A stretch of 64,000 nt of DNA from Dendrolimus kikuchii (GCA_019925095.2 CM034395.1:1684001-1748000), one strand, 5' to 3'; counted from the stretch's first letter, positions 34,011-44,968 are shown. Notes: generated by a model not told the origin, from the sequence alone. Translations and numbers: made by a program.

Positions 34011-34321
34011 ATCCATGCAGGAACGGAGAAAGAATACAATTTCCTGCGGCCGGGCGCCCTGTCGTAAGAGGCGACTTAACAACCCACAGCCAGGTGGTAG
34101 GGCATTTGCCCGACTGGATGGCTACCACCCCTGGTCTAAAGTATGTCACCATAACAACCTTGCGTTGTGTTCCGGCATTAGTGACCAGGTTCCAGTCTCC
34201 CTTAAGAGAGCAGCAGCGCATTTGTAGCAACTTTGGTGTTGCAAATGTCCATAGGCGATGGTAACCGCTTTCCATCAAGTGGACTGCCTGACTGTCTGCT
34301 GATCTCCTGCAATAAAAAAAA
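34011..34321 (+). mobile_element. SINE-B copy, full length
   Basis: From atccatgcaggaacggagaa to ctcctgcaataaaaaaa. A short acagtt occurs on both sides (before the 5' end and after the poly(A)), a possible target-site duplication. Confidence 0.82.
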
Positions 34322-34362
34322 CAGTTCTTCTATGTTATTGTATCTTCTAGCCACTATTATTA

Positions 34363-34885
34363 GGCTGGGACTCCACCAAAGCGGAGATGTGTGCGGTGTG
34401 CTGTGCGAGAAGAGATGCTTTTCAGCTCGGGTGAATCCACCGAAGCTGTGCGGAAATGCGTAGTGTAGCAGAGATGTGTGCTGGCTAGCCTTGCGAGTGT
34501 GCGAGGCATTGAGTGCTCAGTACGCATTCTGACACGAAAGGTAGACGATGTCGCTATTATTACAAAGAAATTATCTTCTTTTACTTGAAGAATAAGAACT
34601 ACAGTCTGAAGAAGCAGAATTGATAGCTTTATACTACCTAAACAAAAGAAAGAGGGTGACATCGATCACTGCACGCCGCTCACATCTCTCGTCTCCGCCG
34701 TGCGTCGTCCGCGCACAGCTCACATCTCCGCTTCCATCGCGCCATACAAATATTACATATCTCCGCACAGCGATCTCCACTGAAGCTGAGCGGAGAGGAG
34801 ATGTCTCAATAACGCAATTGTATAGGTTGTTTAAAAAACATCTCCTGTCCGCTCGTCTCGTCTCCGCTTTGGTGGAGTCCCGGCC
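34363..34885. mobile_element. PIF/Harbinger-type MITE
   Basis: Inverted ends ggctgggactccaccaaagc and its near-exact complement at 34858-34885, flanked by TTA on both sides (34360-34362 and 34886-34888), the target duplication expected of PIF/Harbinger. Subterminal regions repeat gcggagatg-type motifs in both orientations, possible transposase-binding sites. No transposase frame. Confidence 0.8.
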
Positions 34886-34989
34886 TTAAGTTTGATAAAT
34901 ATTTAGAATATTTGTAGCACTACCCAATTTTTCTTACAGTATTTTGTAATAACTGTTTCACTTTATTTCGATTTACGAACAGAGCACAA

Positions 34990-35300
34990 TTTTTTTTATT
35001 GCAGGAGATCAGCAGACAAGCAGACGGCCCACTTGATGGAAAGCGGTTACCATCGCCTATGGACATTTGCAACAGCAAAGTTGCTACAAATGCGCTGCTG
35101 CTCTCTTAAGGGAGACTGGAACCTGGTCACTAATGCCGGAACACAACTCAAGGTTGTTATGACGACATACTTTAGACCAGGGGTGGTAGCCATCCAGTCG
35201 GGCAAATGCCCTACCACCTGGCTGTGGGTTGTTAAGTCGCCTCTTACGACAGGCCACCCGACCGCAGGAAATCGTATTCTTTCTCCGTTCCTGCACGGAC
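34990..35300 (-). mobile_element. SINE-B copy, full length
   Basis: Poly(T) and ttattgcaggagatcagcag to cctgcacgga. Inverted relative to the copy at 34011; the two flank the Harbinger-type MITE. acaatt occurs on both sides. Confidence 0.83.
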
Positions 35301-35639
35301 AATTGCACTACCTCCTTTCTTTTTGTTGATTTCTTCTCAACCAGTGAGCAAGGTATATTTGGCTCAATTATAGGGAATTATGCAGGAAAGAAAGGGATAG
35401 ACAATTACACGTCATGCACTCATCAATGTTATTTAAATAAATAATGAGGCGACAGTTTATTTATTATACTGCCACATTGCACATATCGAATTTATAAAAT
35501 GTGGATTTCACCTTTAATATTAATTAAATACTATAGATGGCGTAAACATCTAATATTTATTAATTTACATCATTGTAGATTTGCTTCAACAATGTGTGTA
35601 ATCTTGGAAATTTAAACTTTATTTTTATTTTATTTTATA
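35301..35639. other. Unassigned AT-rich DNA
   Basis: No gene seen. Confidence 0.4.
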
Positions 35640-36088
35640 CTAGCGGCCTCGGCAGACGTTGTCCTGCTCTGAAAAATTGAAAATCTAGGACCCGATCCCA
35701 GCACCACCTACCGGTTCCAATTGCGAATCTAAACCATCCGGGAACCCACCCAAACACACAAAAACAAAATCACCAAAATCGCTCCAGGTGATTAAGAGGA
35801 TTCTAGAACCCGATCGCAGCGCCACCTGCCGATTCTAATTGTGAATCTAAACCATCCTGGAACCCACTCATACACACAAAAACAAAATCACCAAAATCGC
35901 TCCAGGTGATTAGGAGGATTCTAGAACCCGATCTCAGCGCCACCTAACGGTTCCGACGGGATGAAAAGTATCCTATATCCGTCTCCTGGTTCTAAGCTAC
36001 CTCCCCACTAATTTTCAGCCAAAACGGTAGAGCTGTTCTTGAGTTATAAATAGTGTAACTAACACGACTTTCTTTTACATGTATAAGA
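35640..36088 (-). mobile_element. Helitron-like element (family 1) with duplicated internal unit
   Basis: CTAG at 35640-35643, TC start at 36087-36088 in reverse, between A and T. The ~115-bp internal unit with aaaatcaccaaaatcgctcc occurs twice in tandem, against one full unit in the copy at 15961. Confidence 0.8.
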
Positions 36089-36329
36089 TTATTTTATTTT
36101 ATTAAGGATCACCAACAGGTTTGTACATTTGATCAGTTACTGGACTTATGACTAAGATTTACATACAATGCGTTGTAAAAACTAATTAGAGGTGAACACA
36201 GCTTGCAGTTTAATTTCTTCACTGTTATTCAATTAAGCTCTAATAATAAATATAACAAAAATGTGTTAGGTAATGAAATTAGTCTGTCCATCAGTCTATG
36301 TCAAATTAGTCTCTTTTGGGCTAAACGAA

Positions 36330-36757
36330 TCTATACTAATATTATAAAGCTGAAGAGTTTGTTTGTTTGTTTGTTTAAACGCGCTAATCTCAGGGACCGC
36401 TGGTCCGATTTGAAAAATTCTTTCAGTGTTGAATAGTACATTTATCGAGAAACGCTATAAGCTATATTATATTTTCAAAAAAATTTGGGATTCTTACTAA
36501 AAATGTAACCCAAAGTGCAAAAAAATGATCCGAAAAAATCCTTACTAATATTGTTTGATTGAACGCGCTAATCTCAGGAACTACTGGTCTGATTTGAAAA
36601 ATTCTTACAGTATTGGATAGCCCATTTATCGAGGAAGGCTATAGGGTATACATCATTACGCTAAGACCAATAGGAGCGGAGCACCAATGAAGAATGTTTC
36701 AAAATCGGAGGGTTTTGAAAGTAAATTCCATGCGGACGACGGCGCGGGCACAGCTAG
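36330..36757 (+). mobile_element. Composite Helitron-like region (family 2)
   Basis: Two family-2 starts (36330 and about 36540) and one CTAG end at 36754-36757 before T. Shares with 30331-31102 the segment ccgaaaaaatccttac that precedes the second start. Confidence 0.62.
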
Positions 36758-37217
36758 TCTTTTTCTGCTGTTGAGAATTCTACACATTCTAGGAATAGGG
36801 GAGTTGGCACCTACTACTGTTGTTCTTAATGAGGGAAAGAGGGGGTTTATAGGTTGTCGCGGGAGTTTCGTAGGGACTCTTAGGCGGAATTGGCTTAACA
36901 ATTGAAGGGAATCTAGGTTATTATGAAACAACTTATAAGTAAACATGGCATCTAAAATAAATCTACGTGTCTCGATGGCATCGATTTTGAAATAAATTAT
37001 TTTTTTCTGTTTGTTTCCTTTGTTACCCCTTATAAAAAAGTTCCTTCAAAAAATGATTGTATTTTAGAAGATACCAGCATATTCGTTTGATGCAATTATT
37101 TTTTGAAAATTAAAAAAAAAACTTCTAGAATTTGAATTTTTAAGATAACAAATTATCGATGCAGAGATAATAAAATACGTAGTATGTTATTTCATGTTTG
37201 TATTTATTTATTTATTC
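36758..37217. other. Unassigned AT-rich DNA
   Basis: No supported gene. Confidence 0.4.
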
Positions 37218-37415
37218 CTAGCAGTTACCCAGGACTTCGTCCACGTGGAATTTGGCGGCGTGCGCGTGCGACATTCAATTTTTTTTAAATAAAACTAGCC
37301 TAAGTTACTCCTTATAACATCAGCGTCCGCCAGTGAAAGTCCCGTCAAAATCAGTCCAGCCGTTTCAGAGATTAGCCGAAACAAACAGACAGATAGACAA
37401 AAATTTCTTGAATGG
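37218..37415 (-). mobile_element. Helitron-like element, other family
   Basis: CTAG at 37218-37221 followed by cagttacccaggacttcgtc; body with ccttataacatcagc and a cagtccagccgtttcagaga segment. A shorter relative is at 51651-51740. The right end is approximate. Confidence 0.6.
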
Positions 37416-38065
37416 ATTTTTTTTAAATCTTGATTTATATGAAAGCTTGATCTACATAAATTAGGATCTACCAGAAATACAGCGGCAAAGACGCAGGGAA
37501 AGCCATACTTATTGTATATACGAACTTTTTAATTTATTATATGAATTAATATGAAGTCTTGTCCAATTAGTATGTGTTAACGACTCTTTTCTAGTAATTA
37601 CTTTTAGCAATAACTTAGCATTATTTTAAGTTATAGTGACAGTGGAATATATTATATGTAATTAAAACAATGTTTTAATGTATTTTTACTTATATAAATT
37701 ATTTTTAAGACAGATTAAAAACTAATACGACAATGCGCTTGAATCCGTTAAAACATGTTCTTAATTGGAGTACGCACTGTAATTAGTGCATTAACTTCTT
37801 TAGACATGGTCACTAATTTTTATATATAATTATTTTATGTAAATAATATCATGCTATTTTTTAAGTAGCCATTCGTTATTAACTGGGGAGATTTAATATT
37901 AAATAGAAATGACTGAGGTTGAAATAAAAACTAAAATCAGGCCTTTCCTCGCATAAATATTGAATAATTATTCCTATGAAACTATACCATATTTTTCTTT
38001 AGGAAAAAAGTATCCCGACGTCCTTCTCTGTATCTAAAATAATCTTTAAAAAAATAATTAAATAC
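37416..38065. other. Unassigned AT-rich DNA
   Basis: No gene seen. Confidence 0.4.
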
Positions 38066-38340
38066 AAGCTTTTGAGATCCTGGATCTCATGTAGCAGCAG
38101 AGTTCTAGCCAAGACAAGTAAAACGAGCCCAAACACGACGAGTATATATTGTTTAGTCTAGGAGTTCCTATAGGCACCTTCCGACTCCATCATCAGATCA
38201 GCTCCATGGTACCATATTATTGCATTGTCACGTGATATACATATCCGTGCAAAATTTCAGCTCAATCGGAAACCGGGAAGTTGGTCAAATTTAACTTGCA
38301 AGATTCCACCCGAACTTACGTACATATATTTCAAATGAAC
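38066..38340. repeat. F-family dispersed repeat
   Basis: About 270 bp matching 45190-45478 in inverted orientation. Conserved blocks: ccgactccatcatcagatca and ctcaatcggaaaccgggaag. Non-coding, unclassified. Confidence 0.65.
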
Positions 38341-38461
38341 CTACATTCATATTAGCTCTCGCAATATTTGATTCTTCATCCACGCGCAGAAATAATGTTC
38401 AACGATAAAAAAAACATCCCAAGACTATCCCACTTATACGAAGTTGGTAAATGTATACTTA

Positions 38462-38661
38462 CATACATACATAACTTCACGCCAGTTCACTTGCGGGGTA
38501 GGCACGAACAACAGAGTGCCATTTAGGCTTATTCTTACACACCTCACTTGCCTCTTTGACATTCATAACTCTTGTCATGCAAGCTCGTCTGTTCTTAAAG
38601 CTCCTGACATCACCTTCTGCTAGTACACGATCAATTTGGTCATGGAAGGTGTATCGTGGCC
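38462..38661 (-). mobile_element. RTE-A LINE, 3' fragment with target duplication
   Basis: Reverse orientation, (cata)n tail to the HTFHDQ region. taaatgtatactta flanks it at 38448-38461 and 38662-38675, 14 bp exact. Confidence 0.85.
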
Positions 38662-38675
38662 TAAATGTATACTTA

Positions 38676-39114
38676 ATTCCCTAATAAGTCAGTTCATACA
38701 CAAGACAGTGGAAAAAGAGGCGACTTTCACAATCATGCAATAATCAGCCGATTCCTTAATCTTACTATCATTGATTTGTCTCACTGCTGGTTAAAATTTG
38801 ACACAGCTAAATACAACTTCATACTCAATACAAAGAATGTATAGTAATATATAACACTGCTTATAATATGAATACGGAACCTGGAGTCCTTTATTTTCAG
38901 TCGCACCTAAGTCTATTTAAATAAAGTAATAAATTATTTTGTTTTTCCTTTCTGTGGGTGTTTTAGTCGCGTGATCGGAGTATTATCGCAGCTACGAGGG
39001 ACGTTTGATTGACAAGCCTAATGTTGGTCTATGAGTGGTTTATCAATCATCATGTATTTCTATAAAGAGCAGCTTAGATTTTTTGAATTATATTTTTTTT
39101 ATAATTTAATTAAA
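38676..39114. other. Unassigned AT-rich DNA
   Basis: No gene seen. Confidence 0.4.
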
Positions 39115-39665
39115 CTAGCGGTCGCCTGATCGAAATTCGACCATAATAAATTGGTATCAAAGACTACTATAATCACAGACAAATAAAAATGTAATGTTTT
39201 TTTATTGATTAAATTTTTTTTAGCATTCGTCGCTTCTTCTCTATCTATACATATAATAAAACTTTAGAGATTGAATTTCTGTACAATGAAAAAAAATGCT
39301 AAAAACCGAGTCAGGGGGATGTAAGAAGTGAAATAGAACTAATTTAGATTTTTTTCAAATTTTTTTGTTTCTCTGTCTGTCTGTTTGTACCGGCTAATCT
39401 CCGAAACGACTGGACCGATTTAAATGGAATTTTGTATGGCGGTAGCTTATATCCCTGGTCAACATATAAGATACTTTTGATCCCGAAAAATTAAAGAGTT
39501 CCCGTGGGATAGTTAAAAAAACCGCACCACGCGGACGAAATCGCGGGCATCAGCTAGTGTAAACTATAAGTGTGCGGAATTTCATACCCCTCCGTCCGCG
39601 CAATTTTCGTAAAAAGGGGTACAGAGGTTTTGCTTCACGTATTAAAATATATATTCTTTAGTTTA
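39115..39665 (+). repeat. H-family repeat, split by a Helitron-like element
   Basis: Aligns with the reverse complement of 28390-29062. The body is interrupted exactly at 39244-39557 by a Helitron-like element; the flanks ctcta and tgtaaactataag join as in the other copy (ctctacatactataag). Confidence 0.65.
39244..39557 (+). mobile_element. Helitron-like element nested in H-family repeat
   Basis: Starts TCtatacatataataaaac and ends gggcatcagCTAG, preceded by A and followed by T. The uninterrupted site is preserved in the H-family copy at 28.4-29.1 kb, which independently confirms both ends. Confidence 0.82.
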
Positions 39666-40633
39666 ATTAATAATTTTGCTTTGCATGTTTTATGTATTTG
39701 GTCAGTATTTATGGATATTTAAATTATAAATTATTTTTAAAAGATTACTTCTTTGACTGACAACACAGGAATTTTGGTGGCAGCTCGAAGATAATATATT
39801 TCACTAAAATGTTAAGATTTTTAGCAAAAACAAATTATTGTTCAATTTTAACCAATATTAAACTCAAAAGCAGAATACTAGATGTCTTCAGCACACTTAT
39901 TATTTAATCTATTGCACTATTTTGTAAAAAAATCCTATCCCATCAAAAAGTCGCATTTTATTTTTATATTACTCATCGAAAATATATGATTTTAATATTC
40001 TAAGTATTATCGGATCGGTATTGCAGTGAAACTATTCCATTTTCCGGAATATGAAGCATTAAAAGTATTAAAATTACATAAATACAAAATTTTAAAATTA
40101 TAGATCCATTCCAAGACCTAAAATCGAACAAATAAATATTTTATTAATAGAATACCTAATAAATAAAAAAATATATTTTTTATCTAATATATTAGAACTT
40201 TTCACTCGTTTTATAATAATAACTACCTAATATTCTAAGCCAATAATCGAAACTAATTTTGAATAAGAACTATGCAACAATATTAAGATTTTTAGTTGAT
40301 ATTTATAAATATTAAACTGCGAAATCATTGCTGCTTTCACTATTTTATTTATTTGAATGAATAATCGCGATGTTTTAAATTTATTAATGGATAAAAAGAA
40401 ATCAAAACACGATATTTTCAAATTGATACGTAGATATATTTGAAATAATTCCTTTAATATTGAACATAGATTATTTACACGAAAAAGAAAATTTATTTGG
40501 ATGTACAATCCATTCACATCCAAACCACTTACATAAATACAGTAAATTGCACTAATCACTAAATGTCATGGCTTCACGCCCACGAGTCTAGTCATATCAC
40601 AGAAGAAAATTGGACAATTGTTTCTTTAACACT
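39666..40633. other. 3' flank of the noc-like gene
   Basis: AT-rich region downstream of the stop on the minus strand. It should hold the 3' UTR. AATAAA signals on the minus strand occur at 40493-40498, 40380-40385 and 40344-40349; which one is used cannot be told. No transposon recognised. Confidence 0.5.
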
Positions 40634-41884
40634 TCACTGGTGAACGGCGGCGGCGCCGAGTCTTTGTCCGTACATCGCGTAGGGGGAATAGAAAGGACCT
40701 AAAGCAGGGTTGAACGCACCGTAAGGAGAAGTCAAACTCGCAGGAAGCCCCGCTTTTGAATAAGGATGGTACCGACTGGCCGACAGGGGGCTTAACGGCG
40801 CCGTCGGGTAAGCACTCCTCAAACCCGCTGTAGTGAACAACGGGTTCAAAGGATTCAGCAGTGAAGGCTGCGTCGATGAAGCCGTCGACGGTGTAACACC
40901 GTCCGCCGTGTGACTTCTTAAATGCTGAAGCAGCTCCTCGGAATTCCCGAAGCGCTTTCCGCAATACGAATCACCGACAATCCAATTGCAGACGTATGGA
41001 CGGCTGAGTTGTGCGTATGGTAATCCAGCGGCGCCCTGCTGAGATAGTGCCATAGCCATCGCTAGATTGTATTTCTGGTGTTCACACTGCGTGCAGCCAG
41101 CGGGACAAGACCCGTTGCTCATTAGAAGGTGATGGTTGTTCACAGAAAATTGGCAGCCGGTGCAATACGGATCTTTACAAACTGGCACGAGTGTTTCGCC
41201 GCCGGCGGGCGTTTTTACTCTCGCATACCCGAGATAAGGATTCGGGGAAGAGCCGGGGAAACCTGCAGCAGCTGCTAACATCGCTGCGTGGTGAGCGCTA
41301 AAAGGAGCGCCGGCGTAAGGCGGTCTGAACGCTGGATTGGCATGTTGTTCCATACCAGGCGGACAGCAAAGTCCAGCTAGTGGGTTAAATCCGGGCAATC
41401 CTGGCAGATTTTTAAATGCTCCAAGGTGATCCTTGCTGTGGCCCAATACCTCTAATCCGGAACGGACGATTGGACTTGTGCCCGACGATCCGGCGGGGGA
41501 CGATTTGGCATCATTTGATGGGCTCGATTTTCCTGTTTCCGTGGAAGGCGGTGTAGATTTCCTTCCAGGAGTGCTCTTTCCAGATTTCTTATCATCAGAG
41601 CTGTCCGTGCTGGCCTTTGAAGACGGCCGGGTTTCTTCAGGTTTTTTTGTCACGACATTAGTTTCGTAAGGCTTGAAAGCCAAGTGTTTATTGTCCGGAG
41701 AAGAGCGCGGTTTATCCGGTTTTGTAGTATTATTAGGTGAAGAACGACTAATTTGTTCACTATTTACACTGTTCACTTTTTTTTTATCCATGGAAGGCAA
41801 AAGAGGCTTTGCCGGCGTTGTGTCGGCCCCGATTTGGCTGCACGTTTGGGCCAATAAAGCCAGCGGGCTTTTCTTTGAATCCAA
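40634..41884 (-). CDS. noc: Noc/Elbow-family zinc-finger protein, exon 2
   Basis: Main coding exon of a transcriptional co-repressor of the NET family (Drosophila Noc and Elbow, vertebrate ZNF503/ZNF703), nuclear proteins acting in appendage, eye and tracheal patterning. Joined to exon 1 the protein has 445 residues. Visible in order: the conserved SPLALLAQTC box (residues 35-44), a Groucho-type FKPY motif (99-102), a long Ser/Pro/Lys-rich linker, cysteine pairs in CKDPYCTGC (265-272) and CPAGCTQC (289-296), then one atypical C2H2 finger with C-X8-C-X12-H-X3-H (C328, C337, H350, H354), and the C-terminal MYGQRLG motif that ends family members. The wide C-X8-C spacing is typical of this family. 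The exon starts after a TTGCAG acceptor at 41885-41890; the frame continues upstream but those codons are intron. The final stop is TGA at 40634-40636. No frameshift or missing key residue. Confidence 0.92.
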   Translation of the reverse strand: MDSKKSPLALLAQTCSQIGADTTPAKPLLPSMDKKKVNSVNSEQISRSSPNNTTKPDKPRSSPDNKHLAFKPYETNVVTKKPEETRPSSKASTDSSDDKKSGKSTPGRKSTPPSTETGKSSPSNDAKSSPAGSSGTSPIVRSGLEVLGHSKDHLGAFKNLPGLPGFNPLAGLCCPPGMEQHANPAFRPPYAGAPFSAHHAAMLAAAAGFPGSSPNPYLGYARVKTPAGGETLVPVCKDPYCTGCQFSVNNHHLLMSNGSCPAGCTQCEHQKYNLAMAMALSQQGAAGLPYAQLSRPYVCNWIVGDSYCGKRFGNSEELLQHLRSHTADGVTPSTASSTQPSLLNPLNPLFTTAGLRSAYPTAPLSPLSASRYHPYSKAGLPASLTSPYGAFNPALGPFYSPYAMYGQRLGAAAVHQ

Positions 41885-41991
41885 CTGCAACAATAGAAAT
41901 TTTTCATTAGTAAAACTATAAATAAAATTATTTTTTTGTCTTTTGTATGTAAAATATTTTTTTTCTAAAACAAAAATTATATTATACTTAC
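41885..41991 (-). other. Intron of the noc-like gene
   Basis: 107 bp, GTAAGT donor at the exon 1 edge and a pyrimidine-rich tract ending TTGCAG at the exon 2 edge. Phase 0: it falls between the codons for T29 and L30, just before the conserved LDSKKSPLALL segment. Confidence 0.88.
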
Positions 41992-42078
41992 AGTGGACGG
42001 CAAAGGCGTCAAGTAATCGGGTTGTAAATATTGATTAGGGTTAGTAGTCATCATTCCACCGTCTTCCAACACCACCAT
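41992..42078 (-). CDS. noc: Noc/Elbow-family protein, exon 1 (29 codons)
   Basis: Too short to show as an open frame on its own. ATG at 42076-42078 begins MVVLEDGGMMTTNPN, followed by QYLQPDYLTPLPST, then the splice donor. The QYLQPDYL..LP segment just before the SPLALLAQTC box is a family signature, and a MVVLE start is what I recall for Noc rather than Elbow, so I assign noc; Elbow remains the alternative. The start is the only ATG in frame with this signature. Confidence 0.88.
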
Positions 42079-43131
42079 TTGAATGAACTTTTACTATCAC
42101 TTCAACTTCACAGTCACAACAGTTGCCACAGGAGTGCGGAATTTGAAACGTGCGTCTCTCGCGGCGGTCGGGGGAACTGTGAGAGACCGGACCCCACCAG
42201 AGCGCGGCTCGCCTCCCGCGTTGCGCCCTACCGGAGAGAGACAATTGCAGTTCGGTTATAAGTGCGAGCGAGACGGGTATGTCTCACCGCTGCAGCGTTG
42301 GGTAATAAAAAACAAAGCGGAAACGACACATAGCTGCATTGCGGTAGGGGAAAAAGGAAAGGCGGCGTAGAAGGCCGGGTGCGGATTGAGACGTGAGATG
42401 GCGCGACTCGCGCTCGCCACCCATGACGGTAGCTTTGTGCCGCCGCAAGCCGTGACTGCTCTGCGCCCTACCTGCCCTTCCGCCACTCGCCACTCCACAG
42501 CTTTTTGTTTCACGCCACTTTTAAAACGGCTCTCTTTACCGACGCCGCTCAACACGAAACTACTTACTCTTTTACGAGCCTGCTTTGTTCTGATGCACCC
42601 GGCTTTTGGTTCAAAGGGAAATTGATCTGTTCGCAAGAAACGCCTTTGATGTTGTCCTCGTGATGTGAAATCCTCGTAAAACGGGGAATTTTTAAATCTA
42701 AAATGCAATACCCGTGGAATAACCTCTATTTCTTAGCTTTGTTCTAAAAGTTAAATCTTTTGTTCTTTTTACTTACGTTACTTTATTTTTAGTATCCAAA
42801 TAGAAGCTAATGACAGTTTTTTTACATGCAACTAAATGGAAGATTAACTTTGTGAATAATTAAAATTTTACATTAAAATCACATTAGTATAAATCTCACC
42901 TTAATTATGACTATTAAAAAGTATACTTTGCATTATTATCACTAACATTAAATATAATTTAACTTTAAAATAATAAATTAAAAACAGACGTATATTTTTA
43001 TTATTTAAATTAACTGTTTATTAGAATAATGGCCGTTTTTTATCTCACCATCCGTTCATTTGCCTTATTGCCGGTTAAAATTTGTTATAAGCCATACAAG
43101 TAATGACAAAATTCAGTCGATGGTAACGCAA
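42079..43131. promoter_or_regulatory. 5' UTR and promoter region of the noc-like gene
   Basis: 42079-42660 is clearly GC- and CpG-richer than the surroundings, as expected for a developmental gene's 5' region; 42700-43131 is AT-rich. A minus-strand TTATAA lies at 42256-42261, about 180 bp before the ATG, a possible TATA element without a proven start site. Open frames in both strands here are by-products of GC content. Confidence 0.45.
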
Positions 43132-43142
43132 GTGAATGTTTA

Positions 43143-43982
43143 CATACATAACTTCACGCCAGTTCCCTTGCGGGGTAGGCACGAACAACAGAGCGCCATT
43201 TAGGCCCATTCTTACACACCTCACTTGCTTCTTTGACATTCATAACTCTTGTCATGCACACTCGTCTGTTCTTAACGCTCCTGACATCACCTTCTGCTAG
43301 TACACGATCGATTTGATCATGGAAGGTGTGTCGTGGCCTTCCACGACTTCTGCATCCATCCACTTTTGCATTGTATATCTGTTTAGTCATTCTTTCATCA
43401 TGCATTCTTTCCACATGCCCGAACCACCGGAGCATTCCTTTCCTTACCTTCACCCCGACACTCTCTTTCAGACCAACTCTCTTTCTTACTTCGGTATTAC
43501 GAACGCGGTCCGCGAGCGTCACTCCGCAGATTTTGCGCAGTGCTCGCATCTCAACCGCGTTTACTCTACTTTCATGCTCTCTCTTCCATACCCAACTCTC
43601 GCTTCCATACGCGAGCGTAGGTACCAGCACCGCGTTGTGTATGGCGAGCTGGGCCTTCTGGCTGAGGTTCTTAGCGCCTAGAAGTTTACCTAACGCTCCA
43701 TTCAAACTATTCCCCAAATTTACTCTTCATTCTATATCAGCGGTGTACCTTCCATCCCTGCTAAAAGCACATCCAAGATATACAAACTCATTCACTTGCT
43801 CCAGCATAACATTATCGACCATTATCCTTGCATTCGTTCTGGTTTCTTCTCTTTCAAACACCATAACCTTTGTTTTCTTCGCATTCAAATGTAAGCCTCT
43901 CGCCTGACAGTCATCTTTCATCATTGTGACTAGTGTTTGCAGTTCTGATGGCGATTCGGCTAAAAGCACGGCATCATCCGCC
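43143..43982 (-). mobile_element. RTE-A LINE, longest copy (partial reverse transcriptase)
   Basis: 840 bp in reverse. It begins exactly at ADD, the last residues of the polymerase active-site motif, then AVLLAESPSELQTLV, a thumb-like region, YLGCAFSRDGRYTADIE, KICGVTLADRVRN, the RWFGHVERMHDERMTKQ region and ARELA with stop. A TGA at 43727-43729 replaces the arginine codon seen in the copy at 48041, so the frame is broken once. gtgaatgttta flanks it at 43132-43142 and 43983-43993. The short 3' UTR and simple-repeat tail are hallmarks of the RTE clade. Confidence 0.88.
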
Positions 43983-43993
43983 GTGAATGTTTA

Positions 43994-44968
43994 GTATGAT
44001 ATATATAGAAACTGGCCATAATACTTATATAATTTTTCATAAATTGACAAAAAAGGTGGTAAATAATTTTGTATAAATTAATCACCGTGTTAAGCATTAT
44101 TGACTTAAATATTAAAAGAAATAACATACATTAATCAACATAGTTATAATATCAAGTCGATTTCTGTTAGAGTTTCAATTATAACTTTCCCATAAACCGT
44201 AATTCCGTAATATTAAAATAAATCTTACGGAATTACCATCAAAAGACTACACAGATAATTCTGCCGTCAATAAATAAATGCCTTTACAAAATATCTCCAA
44301 ATATTTGATCGAAAATTTAACCCTCTTAATGCCGTAATGTTAATCCGACACTAAAACCTGTCAAACACGAGTCGAGACCCTCCGTGGCGATCGAATTAAA
44401 TATGTCAATTTCGAGACCCATATCAACAGCTGGCATAGGCGGCTCCCTTTTACGAAATATTGCTTATTGTGTCCAAACAAAGATACTAAGTATAACGTAT
44501 GGGCGGACGACGGCTCTCGTAAATAACCCGGCGGGCCGTAATATATTTGACAGTGCGCGGACATGTGAAACAAAAAACATGTTTATTGCAAGATCGGGAC
44601 TCCGAGGCCGGACGGCTATAATAAATTAGACACGGCGGCGTTTAAGTGTTTGTTTAGTGATTAATACTTGAAATACTAGTGGTAGAATTGATCTTAATCT
44701 GATAAATTGGTTGGTGAAGATCACGTTGTCTTATGAATCTCGAAAATGCATTCAATGTGTTAATATCTTTAGATGCGTATTTTAATTAGGTTTCATTTAT
44801 AGTCGTCATTATACTAATAGCTGTTGTTTTTGTATCTACCGATTGAAGTTCAGATCTACGCACACATCACATCTTCTTTTCTGCTCCTTATCTTCTTTTT
44901 TCTATAGCCACTTTGGAAATAAGAATATTCTCATATTTTCGTCATATTTGATTTTATTTTATATTTTA
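43994..44968. other. Unassigned DNA
   Basis: Nearly 1 kb with no recognisable gene or repeat. 44380-44640 has higher GC than its surroundings and a weak open frame on each strand; I cannot assign it. Confidence 0.4.

Noticed and set aside
40227..40559. 110-codon minus-strand frame downstream of the noc-like gene
   Set aside because: AT-rich, Ile/Asn/Lys/Phe-rich composition typical of non-coding DNA; lies where the 3' UTR is expected.
42256..42708. 150-codon minus-strand frame upstream of the noc-like gene
   Set aside because: Lies in GC-rich promoter DNA, no recognisable domain, composition like chance coding in CpG-rich sequence.
43326..43907. 193-codon plus-strand frame
   Set aside because: Antisense of an RTE-A copy; the same false frame appears opposite most RTE-A fragments.
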